Positions 44,979 through 54,189 of a stretch of DNA of 64,000 bases are shown here, one piece after another; position 1 is the first letter of the stretch; every line of letters begins with the position of its first letter. The stretch is from the NCBI RefSeq assembly GCF_051201625.1, contig NZ_CP179203.1, positions 496,001-560,000 of the forward strand, written 5' to 3'. The notes under the pieces are model-generated. The model ran no database searches. It saw only the letters and a list, made by a program, of their open reading frames with translations, and was not told the origin of the DNA. The DNA is from Shimia sp051201625. GTDB lineage: Bacteria > Pseudomonadota > Alphaproteobacteria > Rhodobacterales > Rhodobacteraceae. A program made the translations under genes and the position numbers.

Positions 44979-47900
44979 TTAAGTGATCAACTGAGCTTCA
45001 TGACGCTTAAGAGTGTAACGCGCCGAAGTATAGGACTCTAGGCCGTCACGTTCACGAAGTTCGGGAAACAGTTCGTAGATTTCCTGACGTTGCTCATTAC
45101 AAATCCCGTTAATCGACTGCTCACCCGGCTGGAAACTTTCGCTCCATGCACCGTCGGCCAGAACGACTTCATGATTATCGCACATGATGTGTATGTATTC
45201 GACACCTACGGTTTCGACTACATGGATGCCGTCCAAGTGTGTTAGGTGCTTTGCTGCAATTAATACTTCGCGTTCTTCGAAAAGGAGCTCTGCCTGCTGC
45301 GACACCAGCAGCATCCGATGGTTCGGTGAAACCATCATGTCGCGCTCTGGTTGGTTGGGGCCAAGTGCGCCTTGTTTAATGAGTATTGGGCGCAGATTTG
45401 GTCTTATCAACAATTCTTGGCCAGATACGTGCCGTTTCCCAGCCCAACGGATTTCCTGTAGCCCATTATCCCGAGTGACAATGCTGTCACCCGGTTGCAA
45501 TTTCTCTACACAAACTTCTCCAAGTGGCGTTAAAATTTTTGTGCCTGGCGTGAAGCATGGAATACCAGCCTCGATATTTTCAAATGACATCGAGCCAGTG
45601 ACGACACCCGCACTGTCAAGAAATTCGACTGTACCGTCTAAACCGTTGCCGTCAATGTCCTGAGTGACGTTAGTCAGACGCCAGTCAATACCTTGGACGC
45701 CAAACAGGTCTAAGGTGTCTTGATCGTTTCCGCCACTACCACCAAAAATACTGTCTCCAATACCTTCATCTGCTGAGTTGACGAAGAATGTATCTGCATC
45801 ATCATCACCATTGAGTGTATCGTTGCCCACACCACCAGTTATTCGGTCATCACCGGTCCCGCCAGAAACCCGATCATCACCTTCTTGGCCAAACAAGGTG
45901 TCGTTACCTACGCCACCCTCCAAGGTGTCGTCTCCTGGCTCTAATGCGAGCGCAGCATCAAAATCGCTAGGACGCGCCAGTACACCACCAGTGACCAAAG
46001 AAACTGTTTCTTCACCGTATATGATGTCGTCACCGGCGCCACCGATGATTTGATCTGCGCCGATACCGCCGCCAATTGTGTCATCACCGCTGCCAGTGCC
46101 ATCTGGATTGTCGCCAAAGAGCAAATCGTCGCCTGAGTCACCATTCACGATGTCACTACCATCGCCACCCACTATTGTGTCGGGCGTCTGTCCTACGGAG
46201 GCTAATCCCGTAACGCCCGGAGTGCCGCCGGTTATAGCGTCGTTGCCATCGCCGCCATCCAGCGTATCTGCGCCAAAGCCACCGATCATCAGGTCGTCCC
46301 CGATCCCACCTGCGATGTCGTCGTTGCCACCTCCGCCGTCTATCGTGTCGTTGCCACCTCCACCGTCGATTTCGTCATCACCTATGCCGCCGACAAGGGA
46401 GTCATTGCCTTCACCGGCGATAATTTTGTTATCTCCTAAACCTGCATCAACAAAGTTATTACCGCCGCCGGTTGTAATCTCATCGTCACCAAGGCCACCA
46501 AGGATACTGTCGTTACCTTCACCACCGCTGATGGTGTCGCCACCAAGACCGCCGTCAATGGTGTCGTCACCCTCACCGCCGGAGATGATGTCGTTTCCTT
46601 TATTGCCCATGAAGACATCGTTTCCGGTGTCGCCGTACATGAGGTCGGACTGTATTCCTCCTTCGAATGTATCGTTGCCCTCACCGCCAAACATTCTTGA
46701 AACGCCTGCTGTGTTAAGCATGCGATCATCGCCTTCGCCTCCAATGAGGTCGTCTCGGCCGAAGCCGCCATCAAGCACATCGTCACCTTCGCCACCGTAG
46801 ATGACATCGTCTCCACTACCGCCAATGACAGTATCATCGCCAGCCCCCGCCAGGACCGCGTCATCATTGCTGTTATTGTATGGACCGCCAGGCGCGGACA
46901 CGAAGAAGTTAGGTGTTTCTGAGAACAGGGCCGTTTTAGTGATGTTATCGAAGCCATCGAAGTTATCGATTTGGTCACCTTGTGGGTCGCCCAAGTAAGA
47001 TGCATCGATCAAGTCGGCTGAGTCCGTGCCGTCGATGATGCCGTCACCTTGAGGGTCGCTAATGACAACAGTTTCAATTTCTGCAAATGTGAGCGTCTGC
47101 CCAGTCCTCGAGCCAAGGCTGTCCAGGAAGTAAACGATGCCTGCCTCAGATGCAGGGTCGCCGCCTACGTACTCTACTTCTGCCGGGCCATTAACGAGGA
47201 GTGTGTCATTGTCGATACCGCCTTCGCCGCCGACGATATCATCGCTGATCGTTGCATAAAACGTATCTTGGTCGTCGCCACCAAGTAACGTATCACCGCC
47301 ACCGGAAACCAAGCGATCATCACCCTCACCACCTTCGGCAATATCGTTTCCTGCACCAGCAAAAATGGTGTCGTTTCCTGCACCACCAAATAAACGGTCG
47401 TCGCCCTCGCCACCTGAAATGGCGTCGTCGCCCTCGCCGCCACGGACAGTGTCATCGCCATCATTTCCGAGCAATGTGTCGTTGCCTGCGTTCCCAGACA
47501 CAATGTCGTTTCCAGTGAAGGCATCTATGTAGTCGTTCCCGGCGTTTCCGCTCGCAGTATCGTTCCCGCTACCAGTAGCAATTGAGTCGTCGCCTTCGTC
47601 GCCTTCTACACTATCGGCTCCATCGCCACCAAAAATAGTGTCGTTACCTTCGCCACCACGCAGATAGTCGTCATCCTCACGACCGTCGAGATAGTCGTCG
47701 CCATCCTGGCCGAATAAGGTGTCAGCACCAAAACTGCTGTCAACGATGTCGTTTCCGTCCCCAGCAAAGACTAGATCGTTATCTAGAGCGGCGATTACGG
47801 TATCATCCCCTTCACCAGCTACGATGATGTCATCGTCACCTACCTGACCAGGTAGAATAGCATCGTCATTGTCAACGAAATCTCCATCAGGGTCGCCACT

Positions 47901-49268
47901 GTAATTGATGTCAATAACGTCACTGTTAAACGTGCCTTCCACGATTCCGTCGCGAGGAACCTCTTCGTCAAAGAGTATATTCTCTATCTCACTGAAAGCT
48001 ATCGCCGCACCAGTCTCGCGGATGACCACAACACCTTCTTCGCTATCTGAATCGGTGTAAACGATGGACACAGGGCCGAGGCCACGCAGGTCAAGCGTAT
48101 CATTATCATCGCCTTCTTCGCCACCATAAACAAAGTCGAGATTCGTTGCTCCCAGAATGGTGTCGGCATCACCGCCACCCAACAAGGTATCCATACCCTC
48201 GCCACCAGTGAGCAAATCGCCACCATCCTGACCATAAATCAAGTCTGCTCCGCCACCGCCAGTGAGCACGTCAGCACCGTCCTCCGGGACAACACTTGGG
48301 CCGCCCACGAAAAATATATCCGTTATGGTAACATCCGCCGGATCTTCGCTTAAGTTCACAAGCCGAATTTCAAATTTTGCGACAGGACCGGGAATTGCAA
48401 CGAAAACAGAATTAGCTTCGGTCGTGGAGTCGCCTGGGTCACAATCTTGAGAAATCGCCGCTTCATTGCCCGTTACGCCGTCGATGTCGACAAGTTTCAG
48501 ATTAGTGATGTCTTCTGCAGTGAGGACCACCTCCAAAGGGTTTCCATCAGCATCCCACGCCCGGACCTTGACGACGGAATGTTCATCAATGTCATTAATC
48601 CGAAATTGAACGTTTTCGACAAGTTCCGAAAATTCCAAAGATTGAGATGCTGTTACGTTTTGCCCGCTGCCGGTGATGGCGCGCAACGCACTGTTTGCGT
48701 CAACAATTTCGTCGCCGGGGTCGATATCGTCGAGGAGTTGAGTTTCATCCTCAAAGTTGTTTTCGCTGCTCGCATCTGACGTCGAGGTGTATGTTACCAA
48801 AACAGAGCCGGTATCCTGAACAAAAGGCGATGTTAGGGGATCACCATCGGATGGCGATCCAACTTCGCTCCAGTTAAAACTTTGGATGCCGCCTGGCGTT
48901 GGAGTTGGAGCCGAGGCAGGTTCGTAACCACCATAGATGGTGTCGTTTCCGTCCATGCCTTCGATGGTGTCGCTGCCGCCTTCCCCTGCTATTAGGTCAT
49001 CGCCAGGTATTCCGGCGCCATCGTATGAACCGACCACGTCACCGAACACTTGGTCATCATCGCGACCACCGCGCAGCGTATCGTTTCCCATGCCGCCATA
49101 AACAGTATCGCTGCCAAACCCAGCCTCAACCGAGTCATTTCCGTCGTCAGCACTGATTGTGTCATCACCACTAGTTATCGCGTCACCCTCGGAATCGGTG
49201 AAGTTGATGCCCATGTCATCGTCGTTTTCCGTACCGTCTACGACACCCGGACCCTTAGGATCGGCCAT
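44979..49268 (-). CDS. Large RTX-repeat calcium-binding protein with C-terminal Hint domain
   Basis: This 1429-residue acidic protein probably binds calcium and is exported. RTX nonapeptides (GGxGxDxLx) occur at about 35-115, 330-385, 485-680, 800-1085 and 1115-1160. A beta-rich non-repeat domain spans about 128-325. A module ending in a D-N/Q-D-T-L...EIE pattern recurs near 388-430, 686-732 and 1182-1233. From Cys1238 (CFTPGTKI) to about 1385 lies a Hint_2 domain, related to inteins and hedgehog autoprocessing, with SPNHRML as its later block. No signal peptide is seen, as expected for type I secretion, and no secretion genes are nearby. AAAGGG precedes the ATG. Confidence 0.9.
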   Translation of the reverse strand: MADPKGPGVVDGTENDDDMGINFTDSEGDAITSGDDTISADDGNDSVEAGFGSDTVYGGMGNDTLRGGRDDDQVFGDVVGSYDGAGIPGDDLIAGEGGSDTIEGMDGNDTIYGGYEPASAPTPTPGGIQSFNWSEVGSPSDGDPLTSPFVQDTGSVLVTYTSTSDASSENNFEDETQLLDDIDPGDEIVDANSALRAITGSGQNVTASQSLEFSELVENVQFRINDIDEHSVVKVRAWDADGNPLEVVLTAEDITNLKLVDIDGVTGNEAAISQDCDPGDSTTEANSVFVAIPGPVAKFEIRLVNLSEDPADVTITDIFFVGGPSVVPEDGADVLTGGGGADLIYGQDGGDLLTGGEGMDTLLGGGDADTILGATNLDFVYGGEEGDDNDTLDLRGLGPVSIVYTDSDSEEGVVVIRETGAAIAFSEIENILFDEEVPRDGIVEGTFNSDVIDINYSGDPDGDFVDNDDAILPGQVGDDDIIVAGEGDDTVIAALDNDLVFAGDGNDIVDSSFGADTLFGQDGDDYLDGREDDDYLRGGEGNDTIFGGDGADSVEGDEGDDSIATGSGNDTASGNAGNDYIDAFTGNDIVSGNAGNDTLLGNDGDDTVRGGEGDDAISGGEGDDRLFGGAGNDTIFAGAGNDIAEGGEGDDRLVSGGGDTLLGGDDQDTFYATISDDIVGGEGGIDNDTLLVNGPAEVEYVGGDPASEAGIVYFLDSLGSRTGQTLTFAEIETVVISDPQGDGIIDGTDSADLIDASYLGDPQGDQIDNFDGFDNITKTALFSETPNFFVSAPGGPYNNSNDDAVLAGAGDDTVIGGSGDDVIYGGEGDDVLDGGFGRDDLIGGEGDDRMLNTAGVSRMFGGEGNDTFEGGIQSDLMYGDTGNDVFMGNKGNDIISGGEGDDTIDGGLGGDTISGGEGNDSILGGLGDDEITTGGGNNFVDAGLGDNKIIAGEGNDSLVGGIGDDEIDGGGGNDTIDGGGGNDDIAGGIGDDLMIGGFGADTLDGGDGNDAITGGTPGVTGLASVGQTPDTIVGGDGSDIVNGDSGDDLLFGDNPDGTGSGDDTIGGGIGADQIIGGAGDDIIYGEETVSLVTGGVLARPSDFDAALALEPGDDTLEGGVGNDTLFGQEGDDRVSGGTGDDRITGGVGNDTLNGDDDADTFFVNSADEGIGDSIFGGSGGNDQDTLDLFGVQGIDWRLTNVTQDIDGNGLDGTVEFLDSAGVVTGSMSFENIEAGIPCFTPGTKILTPLGEVCVEKLQPGDSIVTRDNGLQEIRWAGKRHVSGQELLIRPNLRPILIKQGALGPNQPERDMMVSPNHRMLLVSQQAELLFEEREVLIAAKHLTHLDGIHVVETVGVEYIHIMCDNHEVVLADGAWSESFQPGEQSINGICNEQRQEIYELFPELRERDGLESYTSARYTLKRHEAQLIT

Positions 49269-50275
49269 GATTTACCCTTTTCCCACAACACAAGTGCTTT
49301 GTTGGTTGGAAAGACGAGGTCCTCCTGCAATCAACTATATGACGCCGTTAATCGACGTCAAAAGCACATCGTGACGATGCTCTTTGTGATTGGCCCCCCA
49401 GGCCAGACATGCGCCCCCCAGTCGGGCGCAACGTCAATATGAGACATAAAAACGTAGCGTCAAACATAAATATGCAAAAAATGGCATAAAATTGTCAAAA
49501 TTGTATTCAAGCGACGAGTAACCAAGCCCCATTATTTTTGGGATTAATGGCTGATTGTTTCCGGATTGTGTCAAAAAATTGACGTTATAATCGTTAAAAT
49601 ATGCACATAAATCGCCAGTTTTTTGTTTTTTTTATGGGCTGTGACGTCGCCCTAATTTTAGACTGTTTATCCCAATTAGAACCAAGTTGGGCAAGGCGTG
49701 GTTCGATTGTTTCTTTAGAAGAATAAGTCATTTGGAAAAAATTCTAAGAACTTACAATTCCTGCAGCTTTTTTATTTTTACGGTGATTAAGCGAGATCTG
49801 GAAACAAAAACGGCTCATTTGGAAGATTGATCAAAGGAATTGTTCAGAACCGATTCGCAACTAAAAGTTAAGCTTAGATAGTACCGTAGGTGATTCCATT
49901 CGAATAATTTAGACTTTAACTAAGCACGCTAACTGATTTATTATACGATGTACTGTCGCCATAAATGCTCCATTTCATAGGTAAAAATTCAGTAAGAGTG
50001 GAAAACAATCAAACCACAAAGTTGGATTATCCGCATAGTTTGCTGACGATTTTGCAGGTTCCGTTGGGCACTTGAAGAGTTTGATTGGGCGCAGATCACA
50101 CCGGATTTGGATGGTTTACTTATTGGAACCGAGGGTATGGGAACTAAGAAATATAGAGAAGAAATTCTTCTACCTGATCCCTTTATAGTTTTGATTTAAG
50201 GTTAGCTAGTTCTGGTAGGACAGTTGTTCATCTCCTACTACAGATTCTCATTTATACAGAATTAGTCAATCAAAT
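49269..50275. other. AT-rich upstream region of the RTX gene, no gene recognised
   Basis: About 1 kb of low-GC sequence with no convincing gene. A 51-codon open stretch at 50047-50202 (+) reads LEEFDWAQITPDLDGLLIG and onward, protein-like but without a start codon. It might be a gene remnant. The RTX promoter should lie here; a small inverted repeat CATCGT/ACGATG is at 49365-49377. Confidence 0.45.
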
Positions 50276-51415
50276 TTAATTAGTTTTGCGCAGGAGCTTG
50301 GATGCCTGATCCGAACTCAACACATCGGGCCGTTTACATGTCGTCGTCATTTCAACCCAAGTTCGATCCTCCCCTGCTTTCAGGATCGACGTCATGACAT
50401 CTACCGCATGTAGTGCGAGTTCCATGCTGCAACGATGAGGCCGGTTTTCGTTGATAGCGTGAACCATATCAGCCAACCCTGCACAGCGGTAGTTGGCTTG
50501 AGGACCATTTTCATGAGCCTCGTTCGCAATACCGAAAGGGTGATCTCGCGTGGGTACAACCTGATAATCGCTGTCTTGGCTGGTAATAGTCACGCTGCCG
50601 CCAAAAAAATTGGGATCAGGCACTTCCATAGTGCCGGTGCTTCCATAAAGTTCCATATTAGGATGAGAGCTTTTCCAAACATCCCAACTTGCGCCGAAGG
50701 TTACGATGGCGCCGTTTTCAAATTCCAGAATTGCATGGATATTTGTTGGTGTATTCACCGGTACGGTTTCACCATTTCGGGGTCCATTTGTGATCGTGCG
50801 GGTTGGAAAACTCACAGATGACATGGCGCTAACGGCACGAACAGGGCCGATGAGCTGGATCAGGTTGGTAATATAATAGGGGCCAATATCAAGTATTGGG
50901 CCTGCACCGGGTCGGAAAAAGAAATCTGGATTTGGATGCCAGTGTTCCATTCCGTGTGACATCACATGACATGTGCCACCGATTATTGAGCCGATTTTCC
51001 CCTCATCTAATAAAGAGCGTGCGAGTTGGTGTGCGCCTCCAAGAAATGTATCGGGTGCTGAGCCAATACGCAGATTTTTTGATGTTGCTAATTGGCGAAG
51101 GTCCTTACCTTCCTCCAAACTCAAAACAAAAGGTTTTTCTGAGTAAACGTGTTTCCCAGCCTCCAGCACCTTCCGGGACACTTCATAGTGTACTTCAGGA
51201 ATAGTCAAATTCACGATCACATCAATGTCCGACGCTGCAAGAAGGCCGGCAACCGTTTCGGCGCGGACGCCGAATTCGCTGGCGCGTATTCCGGCAACAT
51301 CCATGTCTATGTCGGCGACGGCTAAGATGTTCAACCCGCGAAACATTGGTCCGAGTTTTAAGTAGGCAGCGGAAATATTGCCACAACCGATAATACCAAT
51401 ACCTAGATTTTGCAT
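50276..51415 (-). CDS. Gfo/Idh/MocA family oxidoreductase
   Basis: This NAD(P)-dependent sugar oxidoreductase of about 379 residues has the Rossmann motif GIIGCGNIS at the start, the EKPFVLSLEE segment with the family's catalytic lysine, and a GPILDIGPYYI motif with the C-terminal beta-sheet domain. The ATG at 51415 has GAGGAA upstream; a 26-residue upstream extension is unlikely. It is the last gene of the sugar operon, seven bases after the isomerase, and probably oxidises or dehydrates the imported sugar. Confidence 0.9.
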   Translation of the reverse strand: MQNLGIGIIGCGNISAAYLKLGPMFRGLNILAVADIDMDVAGIRASEFGVRAETVAGLLAASDIDVIVNLTIPEVHYEVSRKVLEAGKHVYSEKPFVLSLEEGKDLRQLATSKNLRIGSAPDTFLGGAHQLARSLLDEGKIGSIIGGTCHVMSHGMEHWHPNPDFFFRPGAGPILDIGPYYITNLIQLIGPVRAVSAMSSVSFPTRTITNGPRNGETVPVNTPTNIHAILEFENGAIVTFGASWDVWKSSHPNMELYGSTGTMEVPDPNFFGGSVTITSQDSDYQVVPTRDHPFGIANEAHENGPQANYRCAGLADMVHAINENRPHRCSMELALHAVDVMTSILKAGEDRTWVEMTTTCKRPDVLSSDQASKLLRKTN

Positions 51416-51422
51416 TTTTTCC

Positions 51423-52166
51423 TCAAAATTTAGAGACAAATTTAAATGACTGTGTGGCAAATCGCCTGTGATCATTTGGGTTGTCATGCTCAATTATATA
51501 CCGGTCTACGCCAGCATTCTGAAGCGCTGAGTGAAGTGGAGCCCAATTAACTATTCCATGACCGACATCTGCCCAGCCGTCTTCGTCTAAATTTTCGCCT
51601 GCTGGAGCAAGGTCCTTTATGTGGGCAGAGATGATTTGACCTGAATATTTTTGGATTGCTTCTGCTGGGTCGGTACCAGCGCGAATGACCCATCCCAAAT
51701 CAAGCTCTAGCTTCATGTCGGGGGATGAATTTGCAATCACATCCAAGGGTGTCAGCCCAACGCTGAGTTCAGCCAACTCGAAGGCGTGATTATGCCATCC
51801 ATAAGCCAATCCAGCGTCCTGGATGGGTTTGCCAGCTTCGACAAGGCGGGTTGCAAAGGCCTCCCATCCAGCGACGTCCAGTGGCCGGTTGTGGACGTCA
51901 AGATGTGGAACAAAAATAGCTTCGATCCCAAGCCTTTTAGCTAGTTTGATTGCTGCGAAGGGGTCACTTTCTAAGGGCTCCAAGCCAAAGTGGCCGGTGG
52001 TCATGCGCAAATTCGTTGCATCCAAAGCCGTGATAAGGGAGCTGGGGTTTTGAAATAGGGCGCCGTAGCCCTCAACTTCAGTAAAACCAACCTCAACGAG
52101 CATGGTCATCACTTCATCCAGAGGCCATTTGCGCGAATTGTAAAGCTGGTAGGAAATTGCTGGCAT
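51423..52166 (-). CDS. Sugar phosphate isomerase/epimerase family (xylose isomerase-like TIM barrel)
   Basis: This 247-residue AP-endonuclease-2-like TIM barrel has metal-ligand positions visible in YGWHNHAFEL, MKLELDLGWV, ISAHIKDLAP and IIEHDNP. AGGAC precedes the ATG. It is paired with the Gfo/Idh gene, a combination common in pathways for inositol, 3-keto-sugars or rare sugars. The specific reaction is not evident. Confidence 0.87.
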   Translation of the reverse strand: MPAISYQLYNSRKWPLDEVMTMLVEVGFTEVEGYGALFQNPSSLITALDATNLRMTTGHFGLEPLESDPFAAIKLAKRLGIEAIFVPHLDVHNRPLDVAGWEAFATRLVEAGKPIQDAGLAYGWHNHAFELAELSVGLTPLDVIANSSPDMKLELDLGWVIRAGTDPAEAIQKYSGQIISAHIKDLAPAGENLDEDGWADVGHGIVNWAPLHSALQNAGVDRYIIEHDNPNDHRRFATQSFKFVSKF

Positions 52167-52193
52167 AATCTTTGTCCTAATGGTGCCGGCCGG

Positions 52194-53282
52194 TCAGAGC
52201 CGATCTTCTGTTTGTGTGTCGAAAAAAGAGGCTTTTGTGGGCTCAAGACCAATTTGCAGATCATCACCGACTTGAACTTTTGCATGTCCATCCATGCGCA
52301 GCCGCAATTGGGTTCCATTGAAGTCGGAATATACTAGTGTATCCGAGCCCATTGGCTCCACCAGATCAACCTTAACAATAGCTGTCACGGGCGCCTTGTT
52401 GGCAAGCTCACCGGTAATGATGTGTTCGGGGCGAATACCGATCGTGGCCGTTCCGCTTTTTTTGGTTCCGTCGGCAAATTCATAAGTGTCCAATGGCAAA
52501 GTTAAGCCCGCTAACTCGAAACCATTCCCAGTTATCTGTCCCTCAAGAAAGTTCATTGAGGGGCTACCTATAAAATCAGCGACATAACGGTTTTGTGGCC
52601 GGTTATAGATTTCGTCTGGTGATCCCAGCTGCATGATTTTGCCGCCTTTCATAATCGCGATACGATCTGCGAGCGTCATTGCTTCCACCTGGTCGTGAGT
52701 TACATAGATCATGGTGTTTTGTAGTTGCTGGTGAAGCCGTTTTAGCTCGACCCTGAGATCTGTGCGCAGTTTTGCGTCTAGATTTGAAAGTGGTTCATCA
52801 AATAGGAAAACGTCAACGTCACGAACGAGTGCTCTTCCAATTGCGACCCGTTGGCGTTGCCCCCCAGACAGAGCCGCTGGCTTGCGTTTCAGGAGAGGTT
52901 CAATTTGGAGAACTTCAGCAGCTCGTGCCACTCGTTTGGAAATTTCTGCCTTTGGCATTCGCGCATTCTTAAGACCAAAGGAAAGGTTTCCTTCGACGGT
53001 CATTTGCGGGTAAAGCGCATAGGACTGGAATACCATACCGATACCCCGCTCGGACGGTTGTTTCCATGTCACGTTTTCACCGTTGATAAAGATTTGCCCG
53101 TCAGTGATTTCAAGTAATCCTGCAATGCAGTTAAGCAGTGTTGACTTCCCACAACCGGACGAGCCAAGAAGAACGATAAATTCACCTTCATGGATGTCTA
53201 GGTTGAGTTTCTGAAGCACTTTGATATCGTCAAAATGCAGATCAAGATCGCGAATTTCAACAGATGTTTCTTGGATGTTCAT
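52194..53282 (-). CDS. Sugar ABC transporter ATP-binding protein, UgpC/MalK family
   Basis: This 362-residue ATPase has Walker A GSSGCGKSTLL, the Q-loop in GMVFQSYALYP, signature ALSGGQRQRVAIGRAL, Walker B VFLFDEPLSNLDAKLR and the H-loop in VTHDQVEAMTLA. The C-terminal TOBE domain (about 240-360) is typical of the CUT1 group. It energises uptake through the two permeases encoded just upstream (four bases away). Confidence 0.95.
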   Translation of the reverse strand: MNIQETSVEIRDLDLHFDDIKVLQKLNLDIHEGEFIVLLGSSGCGKSTLLNCIAGLLEITDGQIFINGENVTWKQPSERGIGMVFQSYALYPQMTVEGNLSFGLKNARMPKAEISKRVARAAEVLQIEPLLKRKPAALSGGQRQRVAIGRALVRDVDVFLFDEPLSNLDAKLRTDLRVELKRLHQQLQNTMIYVTHDQVEAMTLADRIAIMKGGKIMQLGSPDEIYNRPQNRYVADFIGSPSMNFLEGQITGNGFELAGLTLPLDTYEFADGTKKSGTATIGIRPEHIITGELANKAPVTAIVKVDLVEPMGSDTLVYSDFNGTQLRLRMDGHAKVQVGDDLQIGLEPTKASFFDTQTEDRL

Positions 53283-53286
53283 GGTG

Positions 53287-54189
53287 TCAGCCTTTCACGG
53301 CACCGGCGGCGATACCGCGGACAAAGAGTTTTCCAGACACGAAGTAAATCGTGAGAGGAACGAGCCCAGTCAGGATCGTGGCGGCCATATTGACGTTGTA
53401 TTCTTTGACGCCTTGCACTGAATTAACAATGTTATTTAACTGTACTGTCATTGGATAGTTGTCCGGCTTGGTGTAAATAACCCCGAAAAGGAAGTCGTTC
53501 CATATACCCGTCACCTGCAGGATCATCGCCACAACAAAGATTGGCAGAGACATTGGCAGCATAATTTGGAAATAGATTCCCCAGAAACCGGCGCCATCAA
53601 CCCTAGCTGCTTTGAACAATTCTTCAGGTAACGAACTAAAGTAGTTACGAAACAGTAATGTCAGGATTGGCATGCCAAAGATCGAATGTACGATCACAAG
53701 ACCAGAGAGCTTCGTATAAAGGCCCATTTCCCGCAGCATGATTACAATCGGATAAATCATCACTTGGTAAGGAATAAAGGCTCCGAAGATCAGAATAGTG
53801 AAGAAGAGATTTGAGCCTTTGAATCGCCAGTTTGCAAGTGCATATCCGTTGACACTGGCTATTGCGATTGACACGATAACCGACGGTACCGTGATCTTTA
53901 CTGAGTTCCAAAACCCCCTGCTAAGCCCATCGCAATTCAGACCAGTGCAAGCCTCAGCCCAAGCCTTGACCCATGGCTCGAAAGTGATCTCAACCGGCGG
54001 CGCAAAGATGTTGCCAAGTCTTATTTCTGGCATCCCCTTGAGGGAGGTCATGATCATGACCCAAAGAGGGATAAGATAGTAGACTGCGACCACAAACAGC
54101 GTCCCGTAAAGAAAGATGTTGCGACGTGAAAGAGTCTTTTGTGGTTTTGGCCCGCGTGGGCCGTCTCCTGCAATCCTGCTGTCAACCAC
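53287..54189 (-). CDS. Carbohydrate ABC transporter permease, MalG type
   Basis: This permease of about 300 residues has six membrane helices and the EAA-type loop ELFKAARVDGAGFWGIYFQIMLP that contacts the ATPase. The start is taken as GTG at 54189, with GGAGG eight bases upstream; it overlaps the end of the other permease gene by eight bases. An upstream in-frame TTG would add five residues. Confidence 0.92.
   Translation of the reverse strand: MVDSRIAGDGPRGPKPQKTLSRRNIFLYGTLFVVAVYYLIPLWVMIMTSLKGMPEIRLGNIFAPPVEITFEPWVKAWAEACTGLNCDGLSRGFWNSVKITVPSVIVSIAIASVNGYALANWRFKGSNLFFTILIFGAFIPYQVMIYPIVIMLREMGLYTKLSGLVIVHSIFGMPILTLLFRNYFSSLPEELFKAARVDGAGFWGIYFQIMLPMSLPIFVVAMILQVTGIWNDFLFGVIYTKPDNYPMTVQLNNIVNSVQGVKEYNVNMAATILTGLVPLTIYFVSGKLFVRGIAAGAVKG

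Noticed and set aside
46078..47005. Long proline/serine-rich and histidine/arginine-rich open frames opposite the RTX gene
   Set aside because: They are the antisense reading of GGxGxDxL repeats, whose codon periodicity suppresses stops. They have no ribosome-binding sites and extremely biased composition.
44979..49268. Repetitive DNA in the RTX gene as a CRISPR or tandem satellite array
   Set aside because: The repeats are 27-base-periodic coding repeats of variable sequence inside one continuous frame, with no identical direct repeats or spacers.
50047..50202. 51-codon open stretch reading LEEFDWAQITPDLDG and onward
   Set aside because: No start codon or ribosome-binding site and no recognised family. 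Possible gene remnant only.
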